This document shows, piece after piece, positions 7,167-15,885 of a stretch of DNA of 34,146 nt. The stretch comes from Candidatus Nanopelagicales bacterium. GTDB taxonomy: Bacteria > Actinomycetota > Actinomycetes > S36-B12 > UBA5976. The notes beneath the pieces were generated by a model. It searched no databases. It was not told where the DNA came from and saw only the letters and a program-made list of their open reading frames with translations. The stretch is taken from NCBI GenBank assembly GCA_030157865.1, contig JAOATY010000023.1:15707-49852 (forward strand), in the 5' to 3' direction. Within the stretch, counting starts at the first letter, position 1; each line of letters starts with the position of its first letter. The position numbers and the translations under genes are program-made.

Positions 7167-8429
7167 CTAGGAAATTAGCGATTCTGGCTGATTTTCTGCT
7201 GATTCTGGGCTCTTGCCTTCAAGGTGGCGAACTGCAGGGACCGAAAGCATCGCAATAAGAACAGCAACGAAAATCGCGCCCATTGCGATCAGTGTCGCTG
7301 AGGAGCCGTACTTTTCAGTGATTGGTCCGGCAACTATCAGGCCGATTGGAGCCAGAGCTAGCGAACCAAAAGCGTCATACGAGGAAACTCGAGAAAGTGA
7401 TTCTCGCGGAATGTTGCTTTGCATTGCAGTCTGCCAAAGCACCATAAAGAAATCCAAAGCAATGCCAGCAAAGAATGCGCTGATCATTATCAGTGGAATC
7501 CAATTCGTTGCGCCCATAGTTACGATCCAGGCAACAACACCGAGCTGTGCGCTGAGTCCAATAAGGAGAGGGTGCTTTGGTCGAACCTTTAAAGAAACTA
7601 AAACGCCGGCAACCATGCCAGCAGAAAGTGCTGCCAAAATCCAAGACCAAGGTTTTGGTCCACCAAGTTCTTGCTCGGCGTGAACTGGCCCAACTACCGC
7701 AAAGACACTTTCAAAGATCATTGCGATGATCGAATATCCGGCGACTACTGCAACGACCCAGCTGCGACTTGAGAATTCTTTCCAGCCATGTACCAAGTCT
7801 TCGTAAACAGTTGGAGAGTGTTCGGTTTGCTCACGAGTCTTTCCATATTTACGCAGCGTGAAAACTAAGGAGCCAGCAATTAGGAAACTAACTCCATCAG
7901 CAACCATCGCCCAGCCTGCGCCAATACCCGCAACAATAATTCCGCCTGCGACGGTTCCAGCAATGTTGGCGCCGTTAGAGCCAAGCCCAACAACTGAATT
8001 CGCAGACTGCAAATCATCTTCGTCAACAATTTCCGGAGTAAGACCAGCAAAGGCTGGCCACCACATTGCATTTAGCGATCCGCTGATGAAAGCGATGATT
8101 GCCAAACTTAATACAGTCGCTGTGCCGTTGAGCAGCATGATGCCATTAGTAATAACAAACGCACTCAATAAAACATCTGATACACCGACTACAAGTGCGC
8201 GCGGAAATCTATCTGCAACTACGCCACCAAACAGCATGAACAAAACCATTGGGCCAAGTTGTGCGGCCATCACAATACTTAATGAAGATGCAGTAGCACC
8301 TTCAAGTCCAAGCACACCAAATGCAAGTGCAATTGGACCAAGACCATTTCCAAAATTGGAAATAACTCGCGCTATTAATAAGGTGCGAAATGCTGGAACC
8401 AGCCAAAGTCGCTTTAGATCGGAAAGCAT
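7167..8429 (-). CDS. Major facilitator superfamily exporter (EntS-like, MFS_3)
   Basis: A 420-residue integral membrane protein with about 12 hydrophobic helices. The cytoplasmic loop 2-3 motif GGVVADRFPRALVVG matches MFS motif A (GxLaDrxGrkx), and the long central loop (around RKYGKTREQTEHSP) separates two six-helix halves. The N-terminus FRTLLIARVISNFGNGLGPIAL is typical of the EntS/MefA-like drug or siderophore exporter group. The substrate cannot be read from sequence. The start lies 3 nt after the hydrolase stop, so the two are likely co-transcribed. No terminator is visible between its stop and the operator region at 7087-7124. Confidence 0.85.
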   Translation of the reverse strand: MLSDLKRLWLVPAFRTLLIARVISNFGNGLGPIALAFGVLGLEGATASSLSIVMAAQLGPMVLFMLFGGVVADRFPRALVVGVSDVLLSAFVITNGIMLLNGTATVLSLAIIAFISGSLNAMWWPAFAGLTPEIVDEDDLQSANSVVGLGSNGANIAGTVAGGIIVAGIGAGWAMVADGVSFLIAGSLVFTLRKYGKTREQTEHSPTVYEDLVHGWKEFSSRSWVVAVVAGYSIIAMIFESVFAVVGPVHAEQELGGPKPWSWILAALSAGMVAGVLVSLKVRPKHPLLIGLSAQLGVVAWIVTMGATNWIPLIMISAFFAGIALDFFMVLWQTAMQSNIPRESLSRVSSYDAFGSLALAPIGLIVAGPITEKYGSSATLIAMGAIFVAVLIAMLSVPAVRHLEGKSPESAENQPESLIS

Positions 8430-8432
8430 TCT

Positions 8433-9023
8433 TTATCGCACCGATAAATCTGTTTGGTCGTCATTAACCCAGTTGATGACGCCTTGCCATGGTGTCCAGC
8501 CTTCTTCGACTGCAAAATGACCGGCACCTTGAATCAAAACAAATGGCAGGTCAAGAGGTTCGGCAAACGTTGATTCGATTCCTCTAGGTAGCCAATGATC
8601 TGCATCGCTGCCAACTAACAGAGTTGACTTAGCTGCTTTGTGGGCAGCGGCTTTAACTGCTGGTGCGGAAAGATCCATTTGGAAATCTGGAACTTCACCA
8701 CAGAGTTCTGGGTCAGCTGGAGCAACCAACATCACTCGGGACGCCTGTTCTTTCAGAATGTTGTTCTGGGCAATGTGAAGCCAAGTTAAGCAGCCAAGTG
8801 AGTGCCCAAACACAATGAGCTCGCCATCGCCTGCTTCATTTAGAAGATCCAGTTCTACCTTTAATACGGCAAGCCACTTAGCCAAGGTTGGCAATTCCGT
8901 GTCTGGCAACTGTGGGTAAGCAACTATATGTCCGTCTTTGCGCAGGGCTGTGGCCAATAGGCGATGCCAATGGCCTTCTGGTCGCTCATTGCCCCAGCCA
9001 TGAATGATCAATACCCGCTTCAT
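8433..9023 (-). CDS. Small alpha/beta hydrolase of the RBBP9/YdeN family
   Basis: A 196-residue single-domain serine hydrolase beginning MKRVLIIHGWGNERPEGHW, the oxyanion region. The nucleophile elbow is GHSLG; the acid is likely in GSDADHW and the catalytic histidine in GAGHFAVEEGW. RBBP9/YdeN proteins are small serine hydrolases of unclear physiological substrate. ATG at 9023 is preferred over the upstream in-frame start at 9089, which would overlap the divergent gene at 9075. TAATGT 7 nt before the ATG fits a leaderless promoter. It is followed after 3 nt by the MFS exporter. Confidence 0.85.
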   Translation of the reverse strand: MKRVLIIHGWGNERPEGHWHRLLATALRKDGHIVAYPQLPDTELPTLAKWLAVLKVELDLLNEAGDGELIVFGHSLGCLTWLHIAQNNILKEQASRVMLVAPADPELCGEVPDFQMDLSAPAVKAAAHKAAKSTLLVGSDADHWLPRGIESTFAEPLDLPFVLIQGAGHFAVEEGWTPWQGVINWVNDDQTDLSVR

Positions 9024-9030
9024 GTATGCA

Positions 9031-9036
9031 ACATTA
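9031..9036 (-). promoter_or_regulatory. Putative -10 (TAATGT) for leaderless hydrolase mRNA
   Basis: A TANNNT match 7 nt before the ATG at 9023, back to back with the opposing -10 at 9063-9068. Confidence 0.45.
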
Positions 9037-9062
9037 GCGGTCGCTGCAATAGGTCTTCGCCG

Positions 9063-9068
9063 TAGAAT
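9063..9068 (+). promoter_or_regulatory. Putative -10 (TAGAAT) for leaderless mRNA
   Basis: TAGAAT followed by six bases and the ATG at 9075. GAGGA also lies within the six bases but is too close to the ATG to act as a normal ribosome site. Confidence 0.5.
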
Positions 9069-9074
9069 GAGGAA

Positions 9075-9365
9075 ATGGCTGAGTATCAAATTACCTATTG
9101 GCGAGACTTTCCTTCGATGGTTGTTGCCCGCAGCGGCGATGAGACCGTAAAGGTTTCCCTAGCTAGCCGGTTCCAAGAAGCAATTGATGAGGCAGCTATG
9201 CGACTCGATGCTGCAGATGCCGATGCTTACCTTGATGGTTGGATTCGTAGCGATTGGACCCAGGCAGATGGTGAGCCAGCTGAAGTTGCTGAACGAATTA
9301 GTGCTGATCTAGAAAACTCTCTTGATGAAGCAGCGCTGCAAGCAATGCTCGACAAACTTTCCTAA
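9075..9365 (+). CDS. Conserved small protein of the 'virulence factor' family (PF13769-like)
   Basis: A 96-residue acidic, soluble protein without membrane segments. The N-terminus AEYQITYWRDFPSMVVARSG and the segment SRFQEAIDEAAMRL are the conserved blocks of a family annotated 'virulence factor' (PF13769); the assignment is from memory of the family, and no biochemical role is established. Members often lie beside one-carbon or methionine genes; here the homocysteine S-methyltransferase starts 35 nt downstream. A role in methyl-group metabolism is inferred from context only. Confidence 0.75.
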   Translation: MAEYQITYWRDFPSMVVARSGDETVKVSLASRFQEAIDEAAMRLDAADADAYLDGWIRSDWTQADGEPAEVAERISADLENSLDEAALQAMLDKLS

Positions 9366-9400
9366 AACTAAATACTTAAGTTCCTAATTAAGGGGTAGAC

Positions 9401-10285
9401 ATGGCAAACGTTTATGAATGGCTAGATGCCGGTAACACACTTGTTGGTGATGGTGCCATGGGTACTGCTCTGCAAGAGCTTGGTTTGATCGATGGTGGCG
9501 CTCCTGAACTATGGAACGTGGATGAGCCGGCAAAGGTCGCATCTGTTCTAGATGGTTACGCAGCTGCAGGCGCAAACGTTGTCACCACAAATACGTTTGG
9601 TGGAACAAAAGGTCGTCTAGAAATGCATGACCTTGGTGACCGAGTATTTGAATTAAACAAAGCAGGATCTGAAGTAGCACGATCTGTTGCTGACAAATAC
9701 GAAAACGTTTTTGTTTTCGGTGACGTCGGTCCATCGGGTGAATTGATGGAACCAATGGGAACGCTTACTCCTGAATCAGGTCAGGCATTATTCGCAGAAC
9801 AAATCAAGGGCCTAGTAGCTGGTAGATGCGATGCAATCTTGATTGAAACGATGAGCGATCTTGGTGAAGTGGCTGCCGCTGTTGCTGCTGCAAAAGAAGT
9901 TGCTCCAGGAATGCCGATCGTTGCAACTTTGAGTTTTGATACAAACCTTCGCACCATGATGGGTGTTAAGCCTGCGCAGGCGATTACTGAAATCGCTGCA
10001 ATGGGTGTTCGTTTGATTGGCGCAAACTGTGGCCGCGGTACTGATGAAATGAGAATCATTGCGAGCGAACTTGCTGATGCCAAGCCTGCTGATGTTCATG
10101 TGTTCATCCAGTCCAATGCTGGTTTGCCACAACTTGTTGGTGCTGACTTTGTTTACACCGGCACTCCTGCCGAGATGGGCGAGTTTGCATTAGAAATGAA
10201 GGCACTTGGAATCAATGCAATTGGTTCATGCTGTGGATCAACTCATGAGCACACTGCAGCAATTGCGGGAGCGCTTAAGTCCTAA
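9401..10285 (+). CDS. Homocysteine S-methyltransferase (betaine- or S-methylmethionine-dependent type)
   Basis: A 294-residue TIM-barrel enzyme of the Pfam S-methyl_trans family. It shows VGDGAMGTALQELG (homocysteine-binding start), ANVVTTNTFGG, and the three zinc cysteines: one in GANCGRG and two in GSCCGST near the C-terminus. It transfers a methyl group from a donor such as S-methylmethionine, betaine or a B12 protein to homocysteine, giving methionine. No cobalamin or folate domain is present, so it is not full-length MetH. AAGGGG lies 6-7 nt before the ATG. The SpoU methyltransferase starts at the base after its stop. Confidence 0.88.
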   Translation: MANVYEWLDAGNTLVGDGAMGTALQELGLIDGGAPELWNVDEPAKVASVLDGYAAAGANVVTTNTFGGTKGRLEMHDLGDRVFELNKAGSEVARSVADKYENVFVFGDVGPSGELMEPMGTLTPESGQALFAEQIKGLVAGRCDAILIETMSDLGEVAAAVAAAKEVAPGMPIVATLSFDTNLRTMMGVKPAQAITEIAAMGVRLIGANCGRGTDEMRIIASELADAKPADVHVFIQSNAGLPQLVGADFVYTGTPAEMGEFALEMKALGINAIGSCCGSTHEHTAAIAGALKS

Positions 10286-10942
10286 ATGACTGAAGCACCT
10301 GATCGTGGCGACTTGGGCCCCGGAGAGTTTTATCCGGTAGTTGGAGTTGGGCCACACCCATTACCTTGGCCAACTGAAGCGCACTTTGATCCAGAGCATC
10401 TTGAGCTTGGTGATCGCAGAAATGTTGTCGATAAATATCGCTATTGGTCGGTTGAAGCCATCGTTGCCGATCTTGATAAATCGCGAGCAAAACTTCACAT
10501 CGCAATTGAGAACTGGCAGCACGACTTAAACATTGGTTCAGTTGTTCGAACTGCTAACGCTTTTAATGTTTCAGCCGTTCACATTGTTGGCAAGAAGGGT
10601 TGGAACCGACGCGGTGCAATGGTCACTGATCGTTACCTTCACTTGATGCACCATCCGACCGTTGCTGAGTTTGTTGAATGGTCTAAAGCAAATGATGTGC
10701 CAATCATTGGAATCGATAACGTGCCGGGCTGCGGCAACATCGAAAACTCAACTTTGCCAGAGTCTTGCGTTCTTTACTTTGGCCAAGAAGGTCCAGGACT
10801 TTCGCCAGAAGGAATTGCAGCCTGTTCCCAAATTCTTGGCATTACCCAAAGCGGTTCTACCCGATCAATGAATGCTTCCGCGGCTGGCGCTATTGCCATG
10901 TATGCCTGGGCCATGCAAAATGTGCACGGAAAAACTAACTAA
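10286..10942 (+). CDS. SpoU/TrmH-family RNA 2'-O-methyltransferase
   Basis: A 218-residue SPOUT methyltransferase with all three trefoil-knot motifs: NIGSVVRTANAF (motif 1), LYFGQEGPGLSPEG (motif 2) and SMNASAAGAIAMYAW (motif 3). The arginine in motif 1 and the asparagine in motif 3 are catalytic or SAM-binding in the family. About 75 extra N-terminal residues precede the fold. The target tRNA or rRNA position cannot be deduced. The ATG directly abuts the preceding TAA. Its stop overlaps the stop of the convergent M4 protease by 8 nt. Confidence 0.88.
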   Translation: MTEAPDRGDLGPGEFYPVVGVGPHPLPWPTEAHFDPEHLELGDRRNVVDKYRYWSVEAIVADLDKSRAKLHIAIENWQHDLNIGSVVRTANAFNVSAVHIVGKKGWNRRGAMVTDRYLHLMHHPTVAEFVEWSKANDVPIIGIDNVPGCGNIENSTLPESCVLYFGQEGPGLSPEGIAACSQILGITQSGSTRSMNASAAGAIAMYAWAMQNVHGKTN

Positions 10943-12959
10943 CTTTAACTTTCGCTGTTTTTCCAGTGGCAGCAAAAACTCCAGCGTTGGTCTTACTGAT
11001 TACTCGATAAGTCGCTGACTTACTCCAGACGGCCACGAAGCCAACAACACCAGTTCCATCAGAATTGGCAGTACCAACGGTCTTCCATTTACTTCCACGT
11101 TTCACCTGAAGCTGCATTTCTTGGCCTGCAATTGGTGCGCCAGTTGCGCCACTCACGTTTGCAGTGATGATCGTCTCTGCACCCTTAGCTACCTTGCCGA
11201 GTTTGGTAAGTCCGGTGATCTTTAATCCCGTGAAGCCCTGCGCCTTTAACGCAGCCGCGATGTTCTTGCATGTCGCCTTCTTAAAGCCAGCAGTTCCATT
11301 AGCAACAAATGCTGAACAGGCATTCATCATTTGCTTTCCGAAATCAAAATAGTTTGCAGTGGCAGTCAAATTACTTGTTGTTGCAAAAACTAACTGTGAC
11401 ATTCTGACGGTTCCAAGACATTCGCCTGCGGCATCGCATAGATCATTCTTAGTTACCGAATTTGCATTTGAACCCAAAGCCTTGACTTTAACTTTTCCAA
11501 TTTTTCCGCCGTTTGCTAGCACGAATGCCAAACGGTTTACTGGTCCACTGTTGTCATGGCTATCGCCCGGTGACCAGTTTTTTCCGATCTTGGACACATC
11601 GGGATTTTGCAAATTCCGATATCCGCCAGCTTGTGCATCTTCGCCCATGGTCCAAGCAGGATCAGCAGCTTCGCCAGGAAGAACGCTCAACTGATCCATT
11701 GACTCACCAAAAATATCTGAGATGGCTTCACTTAGTGCAGCAGTTTCTGAGTTATCAGACATCGCCGAACTAAATGCCAACGCAAAAGTCACACCATGAG
11801 CAAGTTCGTGGGCAATCACATCATCAGCATGATCAAAGTTTTTTCCAAGAAAAATTCCACTGCACGCGCCTGAGTTACATTCGGTTGAACTCCACGGCAC
11901 CCAGAATGCATTTCCATATGGGCATGCTCCGTTGGTGCCATTAGTTGCACAAATATCTACGAAGGCGCTGATGCGTGGTGTTGCATCTCCGTTTACCGCA
12001 GGTGCTATGTTGCCTAAATATTTCTCTTCATTGATGTCTTGACCTAGAACTGTGCTGAAGTAATCCCAAGTTCGACTGATGTTTACCTTTCCAACTTCAG
12101 TGTTTGGGGTTCCACGTCCAAAAGTATTTAGTCCACAAAGCGGCATACCCTGTCCACCTGCAGCAATGTTTACATATCGATTGTTGTTCACATCCATAGT
12201 TACACCAGGCGGTAGTACGTAACCAGCTGTGGCAACGTCAACTTGTAGATCGCATACAAATGGATCTGCGGTTATTCCACGCACAAATGGAAGTGAGGAA
12301 AGAACTTGGTGTCCATCTTCTGATAGGTAAGTCATTGAAATAGAAGTTGCATCATTTAGAACCGAAGTTGACGCTTGCCAAGCTACGTACTGTCCAGTTG
12401 GGACATCGTTAACTAATGCGCTATCAACAATTACTAATTTGATTTTGGAAACAACAACTTGATCGACAGAGATTCCTCGTTGTTGGGCAAGGTTTGATTT
12501 CAGAATTTCGATGGCGCCTGACTCAGTTATTGAAGCTTGTGATTTGCCTGAATAGTCTGAAATCGACTTTGTATAAGAAAGTAATGAACCAACTTTGTTA
12601 ACGGTTACTGCTAATAGTGAGTTGGCGACTTCAACACCATTAATCGACTGAGTGAATCGAACCGTTGACATTCCAGCCACGCCATCGATGGCATCGCTTG
12701 GGTTGAATTGCGCTGGATCTACTCCCCAATCATTGGCATTTTGGGCCAGGTGAGCTCGAGCAGCTTTCACTGCATCTCGTTCTACGCGACCAAGTGATTC
12801 CGGACTCGTAACTGCTTCAGAACTGAATAATGAATCAGAATTGGCCGTTGAGTTTGGGCCAGAAACGGCATTGGCAGGAGTTGCTGAGATTAAACCCGCA
12901 AATAGCGAAAAACTGATCAGGAAAAGGCCAAATCTTTTAGCACTAGGGAAGATTCTCAC
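10935..12959 (-). CDS. Secreted M4-family (thermolysin-like) metalloprotease
   Basis: A 674-residue preproprotein. A signal peptide (residues 1-32, ending PANA) is followed by an FTP/PepSY-like propeptide (about 60-230) and the catalytic domain with the zinc site HELAH (384-388), glutamate ligand 411 in SEAISDIFGE, and the later catalytic-histidine segment DSHDNSGPVNR, like thermolysin's HxNSGIxN. About 100 C-terminal residues form a beta-rich, possibly Ig-like domain. It should degrade external protein. It starts with GTG at 12959; TAGATT (12966-12971) lies 6 nt before, so leaderless. A perfect CCAAGAA-N4-CCAAGAA direct repeat (13006-13023) lies 34 bp beyond the -10, as at the small secreted-protein promoters near 23 kb. 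Confidence 0.93.
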   Translation of the reverse strand: MRIFPSAKRFGLFLISFSLFAGLISATPANAVSGPNSTANSDSLFSSEAVTSPESLGRVERDAVKAARAHLAQNANDWGVDPAQFNPSDAIDGVAGMSTVRFTQSINGVEVANSLLAVTVNKVGSLLSYTKSISDYSGKSQASITESGAIEILKSNLAQQRGISVDQVVVSKIKLVIVDSALVNDVPTGQYVAWQASTSVLNDATSISMTYLSEDGHQVLSSLPFVRGITADPFVCDLQVDVATAGYVLPPGVTMDVNNNRYVNIAAGGQGMPLCGLNTFGRGTPNTEVGKVNISRTWDYFSTVLGQDINEEKYLGNIAPAVNGDATPRISAFVDICATNGTNGACPYGNAFWVPWSSTECNSGACSGIFLGKNFDHADDVIAHELAHGVTFALAFSSAMSDNSETAALSEAISDIFGESMDQLSVLPGEAADPAWTMGEDAQAGGYRNLQNPDVSKIGKNWSPGDSHDNSGPVNRLAFVLANGGKIGKVKVKALGSNANSVTKNDLCDAAGECLGTVRMSQLVFATTSNLTATANYFDFGKQMMNACSAFVANGTAGFKKATCKNIAAALKAQGFTGLKITGLTKLGKVAKGAETIITANVSGATGAPIAGQEMQLQVKRGSKWKTVGTANSDGTGVVGFVAVWSKSATYRVISKTNAGVFAATGKTAKVKVS

Positions 12960-12965
12960 TTCCCT

Positions 12966-12971
12966 AATCTA
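12966..12971 (-). promoter_or_regulatory. Putative -10 (TAGATT) of the M4 protease gene
   Basis: TAGATT followed by AGGGAA and the GTG start. The -35 region (about 12988-12993) is a poor match to consensus, as expected for an activator-dependent promoter. Confidence 0.55.
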
Positions 12972-13005
12972 TTTCAGCGTCTGCGAAGAATTGGCTCACC
13001 GAAAT

Positions 13006-13023
13006 CCAAGAACCGCCCAAGAA
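13006..13023 (-). promoter_or_regulatory. Direct-repeat box, candidate response-regulator site (M4 protease promoter)
   Basis: On the plus strand CCAAGAA (13006-13012), CCGC, CCAAGAA (13017-13023): an exact 7-bp direct repeat with an 11-bp period, preceded by AT as in the two boxes at 22814 and 23345. The gap to the -10 is 34 bp. The same intergenic region also precedes etfD on the other strand. Confidence 0.6.
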
Positions 13024-13094
13024 TCCTTTTGCGATAGTCTGCAATTACCCACAAATAAGGCCCTCAGACTGGGCATTTACGAAGGCGATCAAAT

Positions 13095-15293
13095 ATGAGC
13101 GATTCGATGACTTTGCGACTATTAGTTGGGTTGGCCATCACGGTCGTCCTATCTGGTTTGGCTCTAAAGCGCCTATGGTTCTTGAATCAACTAGTACGTA
13201 GTGGCGAACCAGCAGTCGATCGCACTGCTCAAAAACGAGTTCGCGCCAAAGCTGAAGTCACTGAAGTTTTCGGTCAAAAGAAACTTCTTGCGTGGACCGT
13301 CCCAGGCATTGCGCACGTTTTAGCTTTCTGGGGATTCATAGTTTTATCCCTAACAATCGTGGAAGCCTTCGGGGCACTTTTCGATTCTGAATTCGCAATT
13401 CCAGTTATTGGGCGTTCACCGATCGTGGGTTTTGCTGAAGACCTATTCTCGCTATTTGTTTTGATCGGTATCGGAATGTTCGCCGTAATTCGATTGTTCA
13501 GAAATCCGGTCAAGATGGGTCGTGAATCACGTTTCTATGGTTCACATACTGGTGCGGCATGGTTTGTGCTTTTCATGATCTTCAATGTTGTTTGGACATT
13601 GCTTTTGTATCGCGGCGCGCAGTACAACGTCAGTGCTGAGCTTGGTACAAACAATTTCCCATTCATGGCTGGTGGCGCATTCGCTTCTGAAGCCGTTGCA
13701 GGTTGGTTACAACCACTTGGACTTCATGCAAATGAATGGCTGGAAATGATTGGCCTGTGGTTGAACATCGGAGTCATTCTTGGCTTCCTAGTTTTGGCAC
13801 TTCATAGCAAGCACCTTCACATCGGTGCAGCGCCACTAAATGTTTTGTTTAGCCGTCGTCCAAATGCGCTAGGTCCACTACTTCCAATTTACGCAGGTAA
13901 AGAAGTCTTAGATTTTGAAGATCCAGCAGATGATGCAATCTTTGGTCGCGGCAAAATTGAAGACTTCACTTGGAAGGGCAACTTAGATTTACTGAGTTGC
14001 ACTGAGTGTGGTCGTTGCCAAGATCAGTGCCCTGCCTGGAACACAGGTAAGCCATTGAGTCCAAAACTTATGATCATGGATCTTCGCGATCACTTGTTTG
14101 CAAAAGCTCCATACATTCTTGCTGGAAGCGATGACGCAAAACTCGAAGGCATGAGCGCTGCAGTTCAGGCTGAAGTTGCTCGTCCGATGGTTGGCTCTCG
14201 CGCAGATGATCCACATGCAGCAACCGATGGTTACGACGCAAAGGGTCACCGTTCAAGTGAAGGCGCAGTCATTGACTACGACGCACTTTGGTCTTGCACA
14301 TCTTGTGGTGCTTGTGTTCAGCAATGTCCAGTAGATATTGAGCACGTTGATCACTTCATGGATCTACGTCGTCACCAAGTTCTTGTTGAATCTGAATTCC
14401 CTGCCGAACTAAACGGTCTATTCAAGAACCTTGAAACTAAGGGAAATCCATGGGGAATGAACACCAGTGGTCGCCTAACTTGGATTGAAGAAGTTGAATT
14501 CCCAGTCCGCGTATTTGGCATGGATGGCGAAGACAAGATTCCAGCTGACGTGGAATACCTATTCTGGGTTGGTTGTGCAGGTGCATACGACGATCGTGCA
14601 AAGCGCACCACAAAGGCAGTTGCTGAATTGCTTCACACTGCTGGAATTGAGTTTATGGTTCTTGGTGAAGGCGAAACCTGTACCGGTGATCCTGCTCGTC
14701 GCGCCGGTAACGAATTCTTGTACCAGATGCAGGCAGCACAAAACGTTGAGGTGCTAAATGAAATTGGTGTAAAACGAATTGTTGTTACTTGCCCGCATTG
14801 CTTAAACACAATTGCCCGCGAGTACCCACAACTAGGTGGTGACTACGAAGTAGTTCATCACACCGTTTTGTTGAATCAGCTTGTTACCGAAAATCGTCTA
14901 ACAATGTTGACACCAGAAGATGAGACCGTTACTTATCACGATCCGTGCTACCTAGGTCGTCACAACAAGATCTACATGCCACCGCGTGAATTGATTACCA
15001 ACATGCCAGGCATCAATTTGGTTGAAATGGATCGCAATAAAGAGAAGTCATTCTGTTGTGGCGCTGGTGGTGGCCGCATGTGGATGGAAGAGACAATTGG
15101 TACCCGCGTAAATATGAATCGCGGCGACGAAGCTCTTTCAACTGGTGCAACCAAGATTGCAGTTGCTTGTCCATTCTGTTCAGTGATGCTTAACGATGCT
15201 GTTACTGTGCGCGGCCAAGAAGCAGGCGGAGACCCAGCTGCAGAAGTTGTTGACGTTGCTACTTTGCTTTTGGATCGAGTCAAGCAAAAGTAA
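13095..15293 (+). CDS. etfD: Membrane (Fe-S) oxidoreductase, EtfD-like electron-transfer-flavoprotein:quinone reductase
   Basis: A 732-residue fusion. Residues 1-245 hold several membrane helices resembling a NarI-like cytochrome b subunit. Two [4Fe-4S] ferredoxin motifs follow: CTECGRCQDQC (C302-C312) and CTSCGACVQQC (C401-C411). Then come two CCG domains of the heterodisulfide reductase HdrB type, with GEGETCTGDPARR and FCCGAGGGRMWMEE. The order matches Rv0338c (EtfD) of M. tuberculosis, a membrane oxidoreductase needed to reoxidise the ETF that serves acyl-CoA dehydrogenases. Electrons would pass from ETF to the quinone pool in fatty or branched-chain acid oxidation. No etfBA genes are in the window. 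The ATG has GAAGGCGAT upstream, and the stop abuts the dcd stop. Confidence 0.85.
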   Translation: MSDSMTLRLLVGLAITVVLSGLALKRLWFLNQLVRSGEPAVDRTAQKRVRAKAEVTEVFGQKKLLAWTVPGIAHVLAFWGFIVLSLTIVEAFGALFDSEFAIPVIGRSPIVGFAEDLFSLFVLIGIGMFAVIRLFRNPVKMGRESRFYGSHTGAAWFVLFMIFNVVWTLLLYRGAQYNVSAELGTNNFPFMAGGAFASEAVAGWLQPLGLHANEWLEMIGLWLNIGVILGFLVLALHSKHLHIGAAPLNVLFSRRPNALGPLLPIYAGKEVLDFEDPADDAIFGRGKIEDFTWKGNLDLLSCTECGRCQDQCPAWNTGKPLSPKLMIMDLRDHLFAKAPYILAGSDDAKLEGMSAAVQAEVARPMVGSRADDPHAATDGYDAKGHRSSEGAVIDYDALWSCTSCGACVQQCPVDIEHVDHFMDLRRHQVLVESEFPAELNGLFKNLETKGNPWGMNTSGRLTWIEEVEFPVRVFGMDGEDKIPADVEYLFWVGCAGAYDDRAKRTTKAVAELLHTAGIEFMVLGEGETCTGDPARRAGNEFLYQMQAAQNVEVLNEIGVKRIVVTCPHCLNTIAREYPQLGGDYEVVHHTVLLNQLVTENRLTMLTPEDETVTYHDPCYLGRHNKIYMPPRELITNMPGINLVEMDRNKEKSFCCGAGGGRMWMEETIGTRVNMNRGDEALSTGATKIAVACPFCSVMLNDAVTVRGQEAGGDPAAEVVDVATLLLDRVKQK

Positions 15294-15872
15294 TTAGGAA
15301 ATTATTGTCCTATGAAAGTTTGCATGTGAACGGCTAGGTGTTGGTCCACGCTGACCTTGATACCTGGAACCATAAATGCTCGAACCATATGGATGTTCAG
15401 CTTCTGAAGTCATTTGGAAGAAGCACACCTGACCGATTTTCATTCCTGGGTAAAGCAGGATTGGCAAAGTTGCTACGTTAGCGAGTTCTAAAGTTACGTG
15501 GCCTGAAAAACCTGGATCAATGAATCCTGCAGTTGAGTGAGTCAGAAGGCCAAGGCGCCCCAAGCTTGATTTTCCTTCAAGGCGGGCTGCGATGTTATTT
15601 GGCAAAGTCACAACTTCGTAAGTGCTACCTAGAACGAACTCACCTGGATGCAAAACGAAAGGCTCATCGCCATTTGCTTCAACTTCGCGAGTTAGATCTG
15701 TTTGCTCTGTCGATGGATCAATGTGTGGATAGCGATGATTCTCAAATACTCGGAAGAATTTATCCAAGCGAACATCAATACTGGAAGGCTGAACCATGCC
15801 TGGTTCGTACGGGTCAATACCAACCCGGCCCGACTCGATTTCAGTCTTTATGTCTTTGTCAGATAGCAACAC
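15294..15872 (-). CDS. dcd: dCTP deaminase
   Basis: A 192-residue enzyme converting dCTP to dUTP for dTMP synthesis. It shows [16 protein letters not shown], the substrate-binding [23 protein letters not shown] region with the catalytic glutamate segment near HVTLELAN, and the C-terminal [13 protein letters not shown] lid. The GTG start at 15872 is chosen because family members begin exactly here and TAATCT lies 7 nt upstream. An in-frame extension to 15959 has no family match. It converges with etfD with no intergenic base. Confidence 0.93.
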   Translation of the reverse strand: MLLSDKDIKTEIESGRVGIDPYEPGMVQPSSIDVRLDKFFRVFENHRYPHIDPSTEQTDLTREVEANGDEPFVLHPGEFVLGSTYEVVTLPNNIAARLEGKSSLGRLGLLTHSTAGFIDPGFSGHVTLELANVATLPILLYPGMKIGQVCFFQMTSEAEHPYGSSIYGSRYQGQRGPTPSRSHANFHRTIIS

Positions 15873-15879
15873 GTGATCA

Positions 15880-15885
15880 AGATTA
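15880..15885 (-). promoter_or_regulatory. Putative -10 (TAATCT) for leaderless dcd mRNA
   Basis: TANNNT ending 7 nt before the GTG at 15872. It supports the short dcd start. Confidence 0.5.

Noticed and set aside
7858-8520. Long open frame opposite the MFS gene (about 220 residues)
   Set aside because: Composition is that of an antisense shadow of a membrane protein; the minus-strand MFS motifs are clear.
9024-9089. Longer start for the small hydrolase
   Set aside because: It would overlap the divergent gene at 9075 and its promoter; the family begins at MKRVLIIHGWG.
13035-13090. GCCC-N7-GGGC dyad before etfD as a riboswitch
   Set aside because: Too short and isolated; no known aptamer core around it.
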